Positions 27,312 through 35,704 of a stretch of 64,000 bases of DNA are shown in pieces (within the stretch, counting starts at the first letter, position 1; each line of letters starts with the position of its first letter). The notes below the pieces were generated by a model, which worked only from the letters and a program-made list of their open reading frames with translations, had not been told where the DNA came from and ran no database searches. The position numbers and the translations under genes were made by a program. Origin of the DNA: Nocardiopsis ganjiahuensis DSM 45031 (GTDB lineage: Bacteria; Actinomycetota; Actinomycetes; Streptosporangiales; Streptosporangiaceae). The DNA is taken from positions 1-64,000 of the forward strand of contig NZ_ANBA01000006.1 in assembly GCF_000341085.1 (NCBI RefSeq). Reading direction: 5' to 3'.

Positions 27312-28175
27312 GTGGCGCGAACACGCGGCCCAGCGGGGAGCAAGCGCAAGCTGGGGCTCTGGCTCAAGGAGCAGCGCACAGCTGCCGGACTCACCGGCAA
27401 GCAGGTCGCGAATGAACTCGGCTGCGGAGACCCGAAGGTCTTCCGGATGGAGGGCGGCCACGCGGTCCCGAGCAAGCTCGAACTCGACCACCTCTTCGAA
27501 CTCTTCGGCGTCGAGGATCCTCAGGAACGCGAACTCATAAGGCAGCTCACCGCCGATGCGAAGTCACGGCACTGGACCAGCGACTTCGAGAGCGTCATGC
27601 CGCCCAAGTTCGACATCTACGTCGGCCGCGAAGAGGACGCCACCAGCATCTACGTCTACGAAACACACCTGGTCCAGGGCCTGCTCCAAACCCAGGACCA
27701 CATGCGTTTCCTACTCGCCGCGACCAACCCCCAGGACGCACCCGAGGACGTCGAACGTCTCGTGGAGTTCCGAACCCGGCGCCAACAGATCCTGGACCGC
27801 GATCCCGATCCACTGAATCTGTGGGTGGTCATGGACGAAGCCGCCCTACGCAGGCAGGTCGGCGGCCCAGAGGTTCACCGCGCACAGCTCGAACACCTAC
27901 TGGCCATCACCCAAAAGCCCAACGTGAACCTCCAGGTCATCCCCGAGAGCGTCGGCGCACACGCGGGTCTGAGCGGCCCGTTCAGCATTCTGGAGTTCGA
28001 GGCAGACGAACCCTCGATGATCTACATCGAAGGCCAGGGCGGGAACCTGTACCTGGACAAACCGCGAGAGATCCGCCGACACAAGCAGCTGTGGAACCAC
28101 ATCGTGGACGTCGCCACACCCACAGCGGCGACCGCGAGCTACATCAAGAAGCTCATGGAGGAGCTGTCATCATGA
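27312..28175 (+). CDS. XRE-family regulator with DUF5753 domain
   Basis: This 287-residue protein has an N-terminal helix-turn-helix (LGLWLKEQRTAAGLTGKQVANELGCGDPKVFRMEGG) and a C-terminal DUF5753 domain with YETHLVQGLLQTQDHMRFLL, RTRRQQILDRDPDPLNLWVVMDEAALRRQVGG and LQVIPESVGAHAGLSGPFSILEF. GTG 27312 is chosen because GGGGAGGAAC lies before it. Proteins of this type act with DUF397 partners in development or antibiotic regulation in Streptomyces (the BldB/WhiJ-type modules). It overlaps the DUF397 gene by four bases. Confidence 0.9.
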   Translation: MARTRGPAGSKRKLGLWLKEQRTAAGLTGKQVANELGCGDPKVFRMEGGHAVPSKLELDHLFELFGVEDPQERELIRQLTADAKSRHWTSDFESVMPPKFDIYVGREEDATSIYVYETHLVQGLLQTQDHMRFLLAATNPQDAPEDVERLVEFRTRRQQILDRDPDPLNLWVVMDEAALRRQVGGPEVHRAQLEHLLAITQKPNVNLQVIPESVGAHAGLSGPFSILEFEADEPSMIYIEGQGGNLYLDKPREIRRHKQLWNHIVDVATPTAATASYIKKLMEELSS

Positions 28176-28576
28176 CCAACCCCCAGAACGGCCTCCGTCC
28201 CACCCTCGCTGAAATCACCCGGCGGCCGTTCGTCAAGTCCTCGTTCTCCGGTGGCCAGGGCTCCTGCGTCGGTATCAAACGCTTCGGCAACTGGACCGTC
28301 GTCGGCAAGCACGAACTCGGCGACGCCAGCCCTGTCCTGGTCTTCCCCAGCACCGACTGGGACGAGTTCTGTATCCGTGTTTCGAGAGGCGAAGAGTCCT
28401 CGGCCGGTGAAGTCGCTGCTGTCTTCACCCCCGACGGCGGATTCACCCTGACCGAGGCCACCAACGATCGGGCCCCCATCATCGTCTACGACAAAGCCGA
28501 ATGGGACGCCTTCGCGCTCGGTGCCCGCGCCGGCGAACTTCGTGGCGCCAACACTCGGGGAACCCTGGTCAGCTGA
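28172..28576 (+). CDS. DUF397 protein
   Basis: This 134-residue protein starts at an ATGA overlap with the XRE gene. It contains the DUF397 signature FVKSSFSGGQGSCVGI and then a second related half ending in YDKAEWDAFALGARAGEL, so it is probably a two-domain member rather than the usual 60-residue form. It is expected to be the antagonist partner of the XRE regulator. Confidence 0.86.
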   Translation: MTNPQNGLRPTLAEITRRPFVKSSFSGGQGSCVGIKRFGNWTVVGKHELGDASPVLVFPSTDWDEFCIRVSRGEESSAGEVAAVFTPDGGFTLTEATNDRAPIIVYDKAEWDAFALGARAGELRGANTRGTLVS

Positions 28577-28808
28577 CCCAACAGCGGTCGAGCCCTCTTC
28601 AGCTCTGTCGTAGCCAGCACTCGGCAGAGCCTCCAGCACACCCTGCACGGAACAAGGGCGGCACCGGCACAAGGGCGAGCGTTCGATCGCCTGGCTGGAT
28701 TCCGACACAGGCCGAATGTGCATGGCGACCTCTGCCTGCCTGGCCATGCTCGGCACCGCCTGCATCCTCCTCTGCCGCAAGCACGCTGACGGCTTTTGAG
28801 ATGATCCC

Positions 28809-29212
28809 TTAATCCAAGGTCATCTCCTCTCCAGTTTTTCTTTCATACACCTCGCCAGCCAGGTAAAGCAAACCTTCCGCCCCATGCAACTCAGCTTCAA
28901 GATACTTCTTGAAATTCCGAACATCCCGCAAGACTCCCTCATAGGCCCTGCACCCAGAAAGAACACAAGCACACCGCGAATACAGGAAGTCATCTTCAGT
29001 CTGCAAAACAGAACCAAGACCCGGAACGTAAATTTTCGCATTCCTCAAGGGCGCAGAATCCAACACCCTTAACGAGGACTTCATTTCCACATAAAACCCC
29101 TGATCTCACCCAAGGAAAGAAGCCCGATCCGCCCTCTCAACCCAGCCAGGGCATCCTCAACCTCTTTCGAGTTTGAGATTTCGTTCCTACCCACAGTTTT
29201 CCAGAAATCCAT
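28809..29212 (-). pseudogene. Frameshifted DUF4240-like gene
   Basis: Two frames read as one protein of about 134 residues. Part one starts at ATG 29212 (MDFWKTVGRNEIS) and runs to GEIRGF. The frame then stops at a TGA near 29080. The neighbouring frame continues with VEMKSSLRVLDSAPLRNAK, DDFLYSRCACVLSGCRAYEG and a C-terminal LLYLAGEVYERKTGEEM. The join falls at a homopolymer pair (AAAACCCC on the plus strand, 29093-29100), so a one-base indel would restore the frame. The FW start, the GEI..F tract and the ending resemble DUF4240 proteins. A sequencing error cannot be excluded. Confidence 0.6.
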
Positions 29213-29266
29213 CGCCCAACCCAATGAAAGACCTCACATCACACCGCCGCCCCGCAAAACCGCCGA

Positions 29267-29791
29267 TCAGGCCGAAGGAAGAGACTTACTGCAGTCATTC
29301 GAGTCAAGCAAGAGGACTCCAGACAAAGAGACATCAGAGATGTCATCAATATAAGGACGGACCCCCTCCCTGATCGCACAGAATGTCACATTTCCGATAA
29401 TGACAGTTTCATCGTAGAGCGTTGGACCGATTGTTATGTAAGCAACAGCGGACGGAGACTCTTGAATCCGACTCAGTGAAAAAAGTGCACTATGAGCAAA
29501 TGAATAACCGCGCCGAAACAGCGTTTCAGCTCGACGACTGCCAGCGGAATCGAGATCAAGGTCAGGAATCGCTCTACCGTTCACTGAAGCCTCATATCCA
29601 GTAACGTCAGAGAACTGACCCTTAGCGCCATAATAACTGCCCCGAAGGGTTCTCAGCACCCAAGCACCATGATCTTCCTCGACCCATCCTGAATCAAGAA
29701 CATTTCTGTGGAAATCAGTCAAATCTCCTGATGTAACCGTGTCAGACAGCCTCGGATCGATCATGCTCTCAAGCATCGAGTTGAACTTCAT
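29267..29791 (-). CDS. Hypothetical protein in the low-GC island
   Basis: This is a 174-residue acidic soluble protein (MKFNSMLESMIDPRLSDTV). No family is recognised. It has no signal peptide or membrane segment, and its A/T-ending codons are more frequent than in genes elsewhere in the window. ATG 29791 follows GGTGG; a GTG at 29803 is the alternative. It sits in a run of four similar-sized minus-strand genes, which suggests a role as an immunity-like protein, but this is inference only. Confidence 0.6.
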   Translation of the reverse strand: MKFNSMLESMIDPRLSDTVTSGDLTDFHRNVLDSGWVEEDHGAWVLRTLRGSYYGAKGQFSDVTGYEASVNGRAIPDLDLDSAGSRRAETLFRRGYSFAHSALFSLSRIQESPSAVAYITIGPTLYDETVIIGNVTFCAIREGVRPYIDDISDVSLSGVLLLDSNDCSKSLPSA

Positions 29792-29881
29792 CAGGGCCAC
29801 CACCCAAAACAGACTCGAAGTTCACAGGGATCAGCCTTCTACAGAAAATTACTGCGATGAAGCTTCGATACGAATCTCTCC

Positions 29882-30370
29882 TCAAGGATTTTCGCATGCG
29901 ACTCCCCACTCCCAGTAGACGTTCTTGAAATCCAGAATCCCATTCTGAACCTCAGAAGCAGCACCGAGCGACGGAATATCTACGGAGACAAAGCCCTCAC
30001 CATTCCACTCATGCGCCAACTCCGATCCGATAAAGAAATCACTCAGGCGAGACGCAAGCTTCCACTTTTCTCCTGTGTCAATGCGCTGATCCACCAGCAC
30101 ACGGAAGACCCCCCTGCCAGACCGCCCTAGAATGCTAAGCACCCCAGCATCTGGGTTGAGTTCAATCCTGTCGAACAAGGCCAATCCGTCAATACAGAAA
30201 GGAATAGAGGAGACCACCGTGGAACCAGAATCACCCTCCACCCAGATCTCTTCCTCCTGCTCTTCGAGTCCGTACCGAGCAAGGTCGATGACGACAGTCA
30301 TCGCATCGTCTCCAAGAAACGGAGGTTTCACGTGGTTCCAGCGAATATTATTCGGCATTCTATCTTTCAT
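29882..30370 (-). CDS. DUF4265-like protein
   Basis: This 162-residue protein resembles the DUF4265 family. The recognisable tracts are EEEIWVEGDSGSTVVSSIPFCIDGLALFDRIEL, corresponding to the family pattern ExLWxE..IPFxxxGxxxxDxV, and LGRSGRGVFRVLVDQ. The C-terminal 60 residues are variable. Function is unknown; lone copies are frequent in actinomycetes. ATG 30370 is taken as the start, with ATG 30358 as an option. Codon use is relatively A/T-rich, in line with the whole island. Confidence 0.65.
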   Translation of the reverse strand: MKDRMPNNIRWNHVKPPFLGDDAMTVVIDLARYGLEEQEEEIWVEGDSGSTVVSSIPFCIDGLALFDRIELNPDAGVLSILGRSGRGVFRVLVDQRIDTGEKWKLASRLSDFFIGSELAHEWNGEGFVSVDIPSLGAASEVQNGILDFKNVYWEWGVACENP

Positions 30371-30472
30371 CGCTCATACATGAAGGCCGCCAAGGACAGC
30401 AGCCAGGACCCGAAAAGAATCCGAAGGGAGTTCTCGAAATCCCTCTGCCTCGTCCGGGCGTTCAAGTGGCCC

Positions 30473-30952
30473 CTAAGAAGCCGTCCACCTGCAACTCAAG
30501 TCTTTGGACTTCACCAGAATTGATCCACCGGTGAAGACGATTTCGTGGCTGCACCCTCCGGAGTCAGGCAGCACCTCATCAAGCTTCACGCTCCCAAGCC
30601 CGGAAGGCGGGTACTCACCCCGACTGAAATCTTCCGTCGACTCGACTTCGAATTTCGAGACAGAGCAATATTCCACCACCATTCCCGAGTCGTGCTTGAA
30701 AGCGTTCCCTTTGAATCGGACGGAAATGTTCAAGGCGCCACCTTCAGCCGGAGAAAGATTCACTCCTTCCAACTCGAGGTCCTTGACGCACCTACGCCCA
30801 TAGAAGTCATAGTGATCAGGACTCGTCGCGTACTCACGAGCACCGGGAGGAAGATCAGCGGAGATTTCAGGGAGGATGCTCAGATAGGGATTGGGGTCAA
30901 GAAATCTGACCCAGCGACCGTCTTCCTCTTTATAGAGCACGACGAACTTCAC
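30473..30952 (-). CDS. Hypothetical protein in the low-GC island
   Basis: This 159-residue protein starts at GTG 30952 with GAGGAG five bases upstream, the clearest ribosome site in the island. It begins MKFVVLYKEEDGRWVRFLDPNPYLS, is acidic and has no membrane segment. No family is recognised. It is the first of the four co-directional genes. Size and acidity resemble immunity proteins of polymorphic toxin systems, but no toxin is in the window. Confidence 0.62.
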   Translation of the reverse strand: MKFVVLYKEEDGRWVRFLDPNPYLSILPEISADLPPGAREYATSPDHYDFYGRRCVKDLELEGVNLSPAEGGALNISVRFKGNAFKHDSGMVVEYCSVSKFEVESTEDFSRGEYPPSGLGSVKLDEVLPDSGGCSHEIVFTGGSILVKSKDLSCRWTAS

Positions 30953-31345
30953 TAAAACTCCTCACCGAGAACCGGACACATGCAATCGTCACACTGTCTG
31001 AGATTGAAGTCGTGGAGTTATGTTTCACGAAACAACACAGCCGCGGCAAGACTCGTATCGAGCGACCCGCGAGGTACTACAGCTAGAGAAACTGGGCACC
31101 TCTCGTCTCGGCACCAACTCGCCAACGATGCTCTGCGCCACGCTGAGCGCAGAGTCGGTTGGCAGCCTCATTGCTCATCTCTTTCGCTCACTGCGCGGAC
31201 CTCTCCGCCCTGCTGTGGACGGTGGCCGATCGTCAGGGCCTGAACCCCGGTGACCCGAACCAGAATGCCCTCCGAAGAGAGCGCCCACTCCGGCGGCCTC
31301 CGCTCCGTGGGAATCGGCGGCGCATCGGGGATGTTCTGGATCGAC
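30953..31345. other. Non-coding junction of the low-GC island
   Basis: No convincing gene is seen in these 393 bases. Base composition changes here from the A/T-richer island to the normal GC-rich sequence. An imperfect palindrome TGTTTCACGAAACA is at 31021-31034. The stretch 31160-31255 can be read in one frame with a coding-like composition (CADLSALLWTVADRQGLNP) and may be a gene remnant, but it has no start or stop that makes sense. Confidence 0.4.
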
Positions 31346-31783
31346 ATGACCGAACCGTGGCTGGACCCGAAGACCATCGAACGCCTCCTCGACGACACCA
31401 CCGTCTGGGCCGTCGTCGGGCTGTCGAACGACCCCGGGCGCACCGCCTACCCCATCGCCCAGTTGCTGCAGGCCAAGGGCAAGCGGATCATCCCGATCCA
31501 CCCCGGTGCCGCGGCCGACGGCAAGGACGTCCTCGGTGAGAAGCCCTACGCGACGCTCGCCGAAGCGGCCGCCGAGGTCGGGCCCATCGACGTCGTCGAC
31601 GTCTTCCGCCGCTCCGAGGCGGCCGGCGAGTTCGCCGACCAGGCCGTCGCGATCGGCGCACGCGGTGTGTGGTTCCAGCTCGGCGTCCTCGACGAGGAAG
31701 CTTTCCAGCGCACGACCGACGCCGGTGTGCCGATGGTGATGGACACCTGCCCCGCCATCGAGTGGGGCAAGCGCGGCGCCTGA
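31346..31783 (+). CDS. CoA-binding (YccU-type) protein
   Basis: This 145-residue Rossmann-fold protein belongs to the CoA-binding family. It has VWAVVGLSNDPGRTAYPIAQLLQAKG (nucleotide loop), KRIIPIHPGA, IDVVDVFRRSEAA and ARGVWFQLGV, ending in VMDTCPAIEW with the conserved Cys. Function in bacteria is poorly defined and may involve CoA-linked regulation. The frame is open upstream (ATG 31331 possible); 31346 is chosen as the family starts about there. No operon partner is visible. Confidence 0.85.
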   Translation: MTEPWLDPKTIERLLDDTTVWAVVGLSNDPGRTAYPIAQLLQAKGKRIIPIHPGAAADGKDVLGEKPYATLAEAAAEVGPIDVVDVFRRSEAAGEFADQAVAIGARGVWFQLGVLDEEAFQRTTDAGVPMVMDTCPAIEWGKRGA

Positions 31784-32091
31784 GCACACGAGCGAAAGGG
31801 CTCGGTCGGCTCGGCCTCCACCAGGACCAGCGCGAGAGGCTCCGTTCCCGGGCCTGCCGCTCCAGAGATACTCCAGGACCGGCAGCGCCCGGTCTCCTGC
31901 GTGAGCGCTTCGGAACTTCTCCCTGTCCTCGATGACCGGAAGGAGGGTCCGGGCGTCCATGTACCAGCCCGGACCACCCGGTATCCGTGTCCCGTCCGTT
32001 CCGGCGGACGGGCCTGGAGCAGGGGGAGTCATACGCGGCAGGCTGTCCACCGCGTGCGGGCGGACGGCCGTAGACACCGCCGTTGCACCCC
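31784..32091. other. Intergenic region upstream of the cellulase promoter
   Basis: No supported gene, repeat or RNA was found here. The recognisable signals start at 32092 with the cellulase promoter. Confidence 0.5.
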
Positions 32092-32120
32092 TTGATCAGT
32101 GTGACCCATGGCACAATAAT
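32092..32120 (+). promoter_or_regulatory. Predicted cellulase promoter
   Basis: TTGATC (32092-32097) and AATAAT (32115-32120) with a 17-base spacer. Transcription would begin near 32127, five bases before the CelR-type operator. Confidence 0.55.
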
Positions 32121-32131
32121 GGTCACACGAT

Positions 32132-32145
32132 TGGGAGCGCTCCCA
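32132..32145. promoter_or_regulatory. CelR-type operator
   Basis: TGGGAGCGCTCCCA, a perfect 14-base palindrome. It is the published binding site of CelR, the LacI-family cellulase repressor of Thermobifida fusca, which is released by cellobiose. No celR gene is in this window, so the regulator must be elsewhere. Confidence 0.85.
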
Positions 32146-32177
32146 TTCCCACCGCCACCCCCAGCGGAAGGAACCTC

Positions 32178-34757
32178 ATGCCCCTTCGAAACGCCGTCGC
32201 CCTGTGTGCGGCGGCAACTCTCACCGCAGGCCTGCTCATCCCCTCCCCCGCCCACGCCGACGATCCGCCGGAGCAGATCACCAACGGCGACTTCAGCCAG
32301 GGAACCGTGGGCTGGTGGGCCAGTCCCGGAGCGGACATGAACGCCGAGGAGGGAGTCCTGTGCGTGGACGTGCCCGGCGGCACCGGCGACCCGTGGGACG
32401 TGATCGTCGGCCAGGACGACGTATCACTGGTCGCGGGTGAGTCCTACAGCTTCTCCTTCACCGCTTCCGGCCTGGACGGGCGCCCCGTCCGGTCCCTCGT
32501 CCAGGAGCCCGTGGACCCCTGGAGCACCGAACTCGACGAGCGCCCGGTCCTCAGCTCCGAACCCGCCACCCACGAGTACGTGTTCACTGCCTCGGCCGAC
32601 CGCGACGACGCACAGGTGGCCTTCCAGATAGGCGGCAGCGAACAGGGATGGGCGTTCTGCCTGCACGAGGTCTCCCTGATCGGGGGAGCCGAGCCCCCCG
32701 TGTACGAGCCGGACACCGGGCCTCGCGTACGCGTCAACCAGGTCGCCTACCTGCCCGAGGGGCCCAAGGGGGCGACGGTCGTCACCGACGCCACCGAAGC
32801 CCTTCCCTGGGAGGTCGCCGACGCGGATGGATCGGTCGTCGCCGAAGGCACGTCCACACCCCGCGGCACGGACGCCACCTCCGGGCAGAACGTGCACACC
32901 ATCGACTTCGGAAACCTCAGCACGGAGGGGGAGGACTACACGCTGACCTCCGACGGCGAGACCAGCCACCCCTTCGGCATCACGGCGGAGCCCTACGCCG
33001 CACTGGCCACGGACTCGCTGAACTTCTACTACACGCAACGCAGCGGCATCGAGATCCTCGACGAGATCGCTCCCGGCTACGGGCGCGCGGCCGGTCACGC
33101 CGGCGTCGAACCGAACCAGGGCGACACCGAGGTGACCTGCCACCCGGACACGCCCTGCGACTACGCGCTGGACGTCTCCGGCGGCTGGTACGACGCGGGC
33201 GACCACGGCAAATACGTGGTGAACGGCGGCATCTCGGTCCACCAGCTGATGAGTGTGTACGAGAGAGCCCACACCGCGCCCACCGGAGACCCCGGGCGGG
33301 TCGGCGACGGCACCCTGGCGGTGCCCGAGAACGACAACGGAACGCCGGACGTCCTGGACGAGGCCCGCTGGCAGATGGAGTTCCTGCTCAGCATGCAGGT
33401 GCCAGAGGGTGAGGAACTGGCGGGCATGGCCCACCACAAGATCCACGACCTGGAGTGGACAGGGCTGCCGATGATGCCCGCTGACGACCCGCAGCCGCGG
33501 TACCTGCACCCGCCGTCCACAGCGGCCACCCTCAACCTGGCCGCTACGGGGGCCCAGTGCTCCCGGGTGTTCGCTCCCTACGACTCCGGGTTCGCCGACA
33601 CCTGCCTCGCTGCGGCGGAAACCGCCTGGGCCTCGGCCGCGGCCGAGCCCGAGCGCTACGCCGCCCCCTCGGGTGCCGGTGGCGGCCCCTACGACGACGA
33701 CAACGTGGCCGACGAGTTCTACTGGGCGGCTGCCGAGCTCTATCTGGCAACCGGCGGAGCGAAGTACGAGGAAGCCCTCACCTCCTCCCCGCTGCACACC
33801 GGTGAGGTGTTCACCGCTGACGGCTTCGACTGGCGCTGGACGGCGCCGCTCGGACGCCTCCAGCTGGCCACCGTTCCCAACGGCCTGGCCGACCGCGACT
33901 CCGTGCGCGCCTCGGTTCTGGAGGCAGCTGATCAGTACCTGGAGAACGTGCGCGAGCACCCGTACGGTCTGGCCTACTCCCCCGCGGGCGGCGTCTTCGC
34001 CTGGGGCTCGAACAACCTGGTCCTGAACAACATGGTCGTGCTCGCCACCGCGTACGACATCAGCGGCGACGACCGCTACCGCGACGCCGTGCTGGAGGGG
34101 ATGGACTACGTCCTGGGGCGCAACGCCCTCAACCAGTCGTACGTCACCGGTTACGGCACCAACGACGCGGTCAACCAGCACAGCCGCTGGTACGCCCACC
34201 AACTCGACCCGGCCCTGCCCAACCCTCCGAGGGGGACCCTCTCCGGCGGGCCGAACTCCGACACCGGCACCTGGGATCCGGTGAGCCGGGCCAACCTGGA
34301 GGGCTGCGCACCCCAGTTCTGCTACATCGACCACATCGACGCGTGGGCGACCAACGAGCTGACGATCAACTGGAACTCGACCCTGGCCTGGGTGTCCGGC
34401 TTCATCACCGACCAGGGCACCGCGACCGCGGCCGCGCCCTCCACCTGCGAGGTGGAGTACACGACGCACGGCGCCTGGCCAGGCGGGTTCAACACCCAGG
34501 TGACCGTCCGCAACAACGGGGCCGAACCCGTCAGCGGCTGGGGGGTGGACTGGTCCTTCCCCGCCGGGCAGACGGTGAGCCACTCGTGGAGTTCCGAACT
34601 CGTGCAGGCCGGGCGCGCGGTGTCCGTCAGCGGACTGGACTGGAACTCCGTGATCCCCGCCGGCGGTGAGGTGACCTTCGGTTTCGTGGGCCGCAGCGCG
34701 TCGGAGCACAGCCCCTCCCCGGAACGGTTCGCCCTCAACGGCACGGTCTGCGGCTGA
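32178..34757 (+). CDS. Secreted multidomain GH9 cellulase (CBM4-Ig-GH9-CBM2)
   Basis: This 859-residue endoglucanase has a signal peptide ending AHA (residue 27), a CBM4_9-type module (about 34-172, starting ITNGDFSQGTVGWW), an Ig-like CelD_N module (about 187-270, RVRVNQVAYLPEGPK), the GH9 catalytic domain (about 277-735) and a C-terminal CBM2 (about 756-859). Catalytic residues are the Asp pair in GGWYDAGDHGKYVVNG and the Glu in ATNELTINWNS. The architecture is that of Thermobifida Cel9B but without the fibronectin module. ATG 32178 has GGAAGGAAC upstream. It is secreted and expected to hydrolyse beta-1,4-glucan. Confidence 0.92.
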   Translation: MPLRNAVALCAAATLTAGLLIPSPAHADDPPEQITNGDFSQGTVGWWASPGADMNAEEGVLCVDVPGGTGDPWDVIVGQDDVSLVAGESYSFSFTASGLDGRPVRSLVQEPVDPWSTELDERPVLSSEPATHEYVFTASADRDDAQVAFQIGGSEQGWAFCLHEVSLIGGAEPPVYEPDTGPRVRVNQVAYLPEGPKGATVVTDATEALPWEVADADGSVVAEGTSTPRGTDATSGQNVHTIDFGNLSTEGEDYTLTSDGETSHPFGITAEPYAALATDSLNFYYTQRSGIEILDEIAPGYGRAAGHAGVEPNQGDTEVTCHPDTPCDYALDVSGGWYDAGDHGKYVVNGGISVHQLMSVYERAHTAPTGDPGRVGDGTLAVPENDNGTPDVLDEARWQMEFLLSMQVPEGEELAGMAHHKIHDLEWTGLPMMPADDPQPRYLHPPSTAATLNLAATGAQCSRVFAPYDSGFADTCLAAAETAWASAAAEPERYAAPSGAGGGPYDDDNVADEFYWAAAELYLATGGAKYEEALTSSPLHTGEVFTADGFDWRWTAPLGRLQLATVPNGLADRDSVRASVLEAADQYLENVREHPYGLAYSPAGGVFAWGSNNLVLNNMVVLATAYDISGDDRYRDAVLEGMDYVLGRNALNQSYVTGYGTNDAVNQHSRWYAHQLDPALPNPPRGTLSGGPNSDTGTWDPVSRANLEGCAPQFCYIDHIDAWATNELTINWNSTLAWVSGFITDQGTATAAAPSTCEVEYTTHGAWPGGFNTQVTVRNNGAEPVSGWGVDWSFPAGQTVSHSWSSELVQAGRAVSVSGLDWNSVIPAGGEVTFGFVGRSASEHSPSPERFALNGTVCG

Positions 34758-34784
34758 CCGTCCCTCACGGGCCCCGGCCGAGAT

Positions 34785-34818
34785 GACCGTGTGCCCTCTC
34801 CCGGGGGGGCACACGGTC
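34785..34818 (+). terminator. Strong hairpin terminator after the cellulase
   Basis: Perfect 12-base stem GACCGTGTGCCC with GGGCACACGGTC around a ten-base loop, 27 bases after the stop codon. Confidence 0.82.
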
Positions 34819-34893
34819 AGTCCGTGAGCCAGACCTGTCGGATCCCGAGGGCCGGGATCCGGAGTCAGGGCTCAGAGGAACCCCGGGCGTCTC

Positions 34894-35631
34894 CTACGCC
34901 CAGGGTCCGCCTGACGGGTCCTCGCCCAGAAGGAGGATCGCGCGTCGCAGGACGTCGCGCTGGGCCTCGTTGTAGAGGTCGTTGACGGACTGTGCCGCCG
35001 TCTTCACGGCCTCGGCCCGGACCATGGTCAGTCGCGGTCCCGGGTCCTTCATCCAGGGGAAGTCCCTCTGGTGCTGGGCGATGATCCGCGCCACCTGTTC
35101 GGCCAGGCGCTGCCGGACGTCCTCGCTCGCATCGGGGGACAGGGTGTTGATCTCCTCGTCGAGGTCGGTGGGTTCGGCCTCGATCATGCTCTTGAGGTCG
35201 CCCATCGCCTTCTCGTCGTAGAACCTGGACGAGATCGCGAGGACCGCACGGTCCGCCGGAGTCAGCCGTTCGGCGACCGAGCCGAAGTCGGTCGGAACGT
35301 CGATCGGGGTCCGGTCGTGCAGCAGTACGGCCAGTTCGGCGCGCGCCCGCTGGAGCCGTTCGATGCTGACGGCGAGCTCGGCGTCGAGCACCCGCAACGC
35401 GTCGGTGACGTTGCCCGGGCGGTCCCCCATCTGCTCCACCTGTGTCAACGGAACGCCGAGCTCGCGCAGCCGCCGTATCTGGATGACCCGTGCGAGGTGC
35501 CACGACCGGTACTGCTTGTAGCCGTTGCTCCGCCGCTCGGGTTCGTCGAGCAGGCCGATGCGGTGGTAGTGGCGGATGGTGTTGACCGTCGTGCCCGCCA
35601 TCTCGGCGAGTTCGCGTGTGCTCCACCCCAT
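34894..35631 (-). CDS. MerR-family transcriptional regulator
   Basis: This 245-residue regulator has the MerR helix-turn-helix (WSTRELAEMAGTTVNTIRHYHRIGLLDEPERRSNGYKQY) followed by the dimerisation helix and a long helical C-terminal domain of about 150 residues (TPADRAVLAISSRFYDEKAMGDL, QHQRDFPWMKDPGP). It lacks the metal-binding cysteines of MerR proper, so a small-molecule effector is likely. ATG 35631 has AAGGAGCCG upstream. It is next to the S33 hydrolase on the same strand, 73 bases downstream of it. Confidence 0.87.
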   Translation of the reverse strand: MGWSTRELAEMAGTTVNTIRHYHRIGLLDEPERRSNGYKQYRSWHLARVIQIRRLRELGVPLTQVEQMGDRPGNVTDALRVLDAELAVSIERLQRARAELAVLLHDRTPIDVPTDFGSVAERLTPADRAVLAISSRFYDEKAMGDLKSMIEAEPTDLDEEINTLSPDASEDVRQRLAEQVARIIAQHQRDFPWMKDPGPRLTMVRAEAVKTAAQSVNDLYNEAQRDVLRRAILLLGEDPSGGPWA

Positions 35632-35704
35632 GGTCGGCTCCTTCCACCGGCGTCCCCTGGCTCGAGTCCGGGCTCTGACGCTACGGCAAGTCCTGGACGG
35701 AGTG

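Noticed and set aside
31021-31034. TGTTTCACGAAACA, resembling the ParB site parS (TGTTTCACGTGAAACA).
   Set aside because: It lacks the central GT, so the half-sites have wrong spacing; no parAB genes are nearby and it is probably chance.
31160-31255. Coding-like stretch CADLSALLWTVADRQGLNP.
   Set aside because: Too short, no start, no family recognised; noted only as possible remnant.
32424-34814. A long minus-strand frame opposite the cellulase.
   Set aside because: Antisense shadow of a strongly supported GH9 gene; no start signal or family match.
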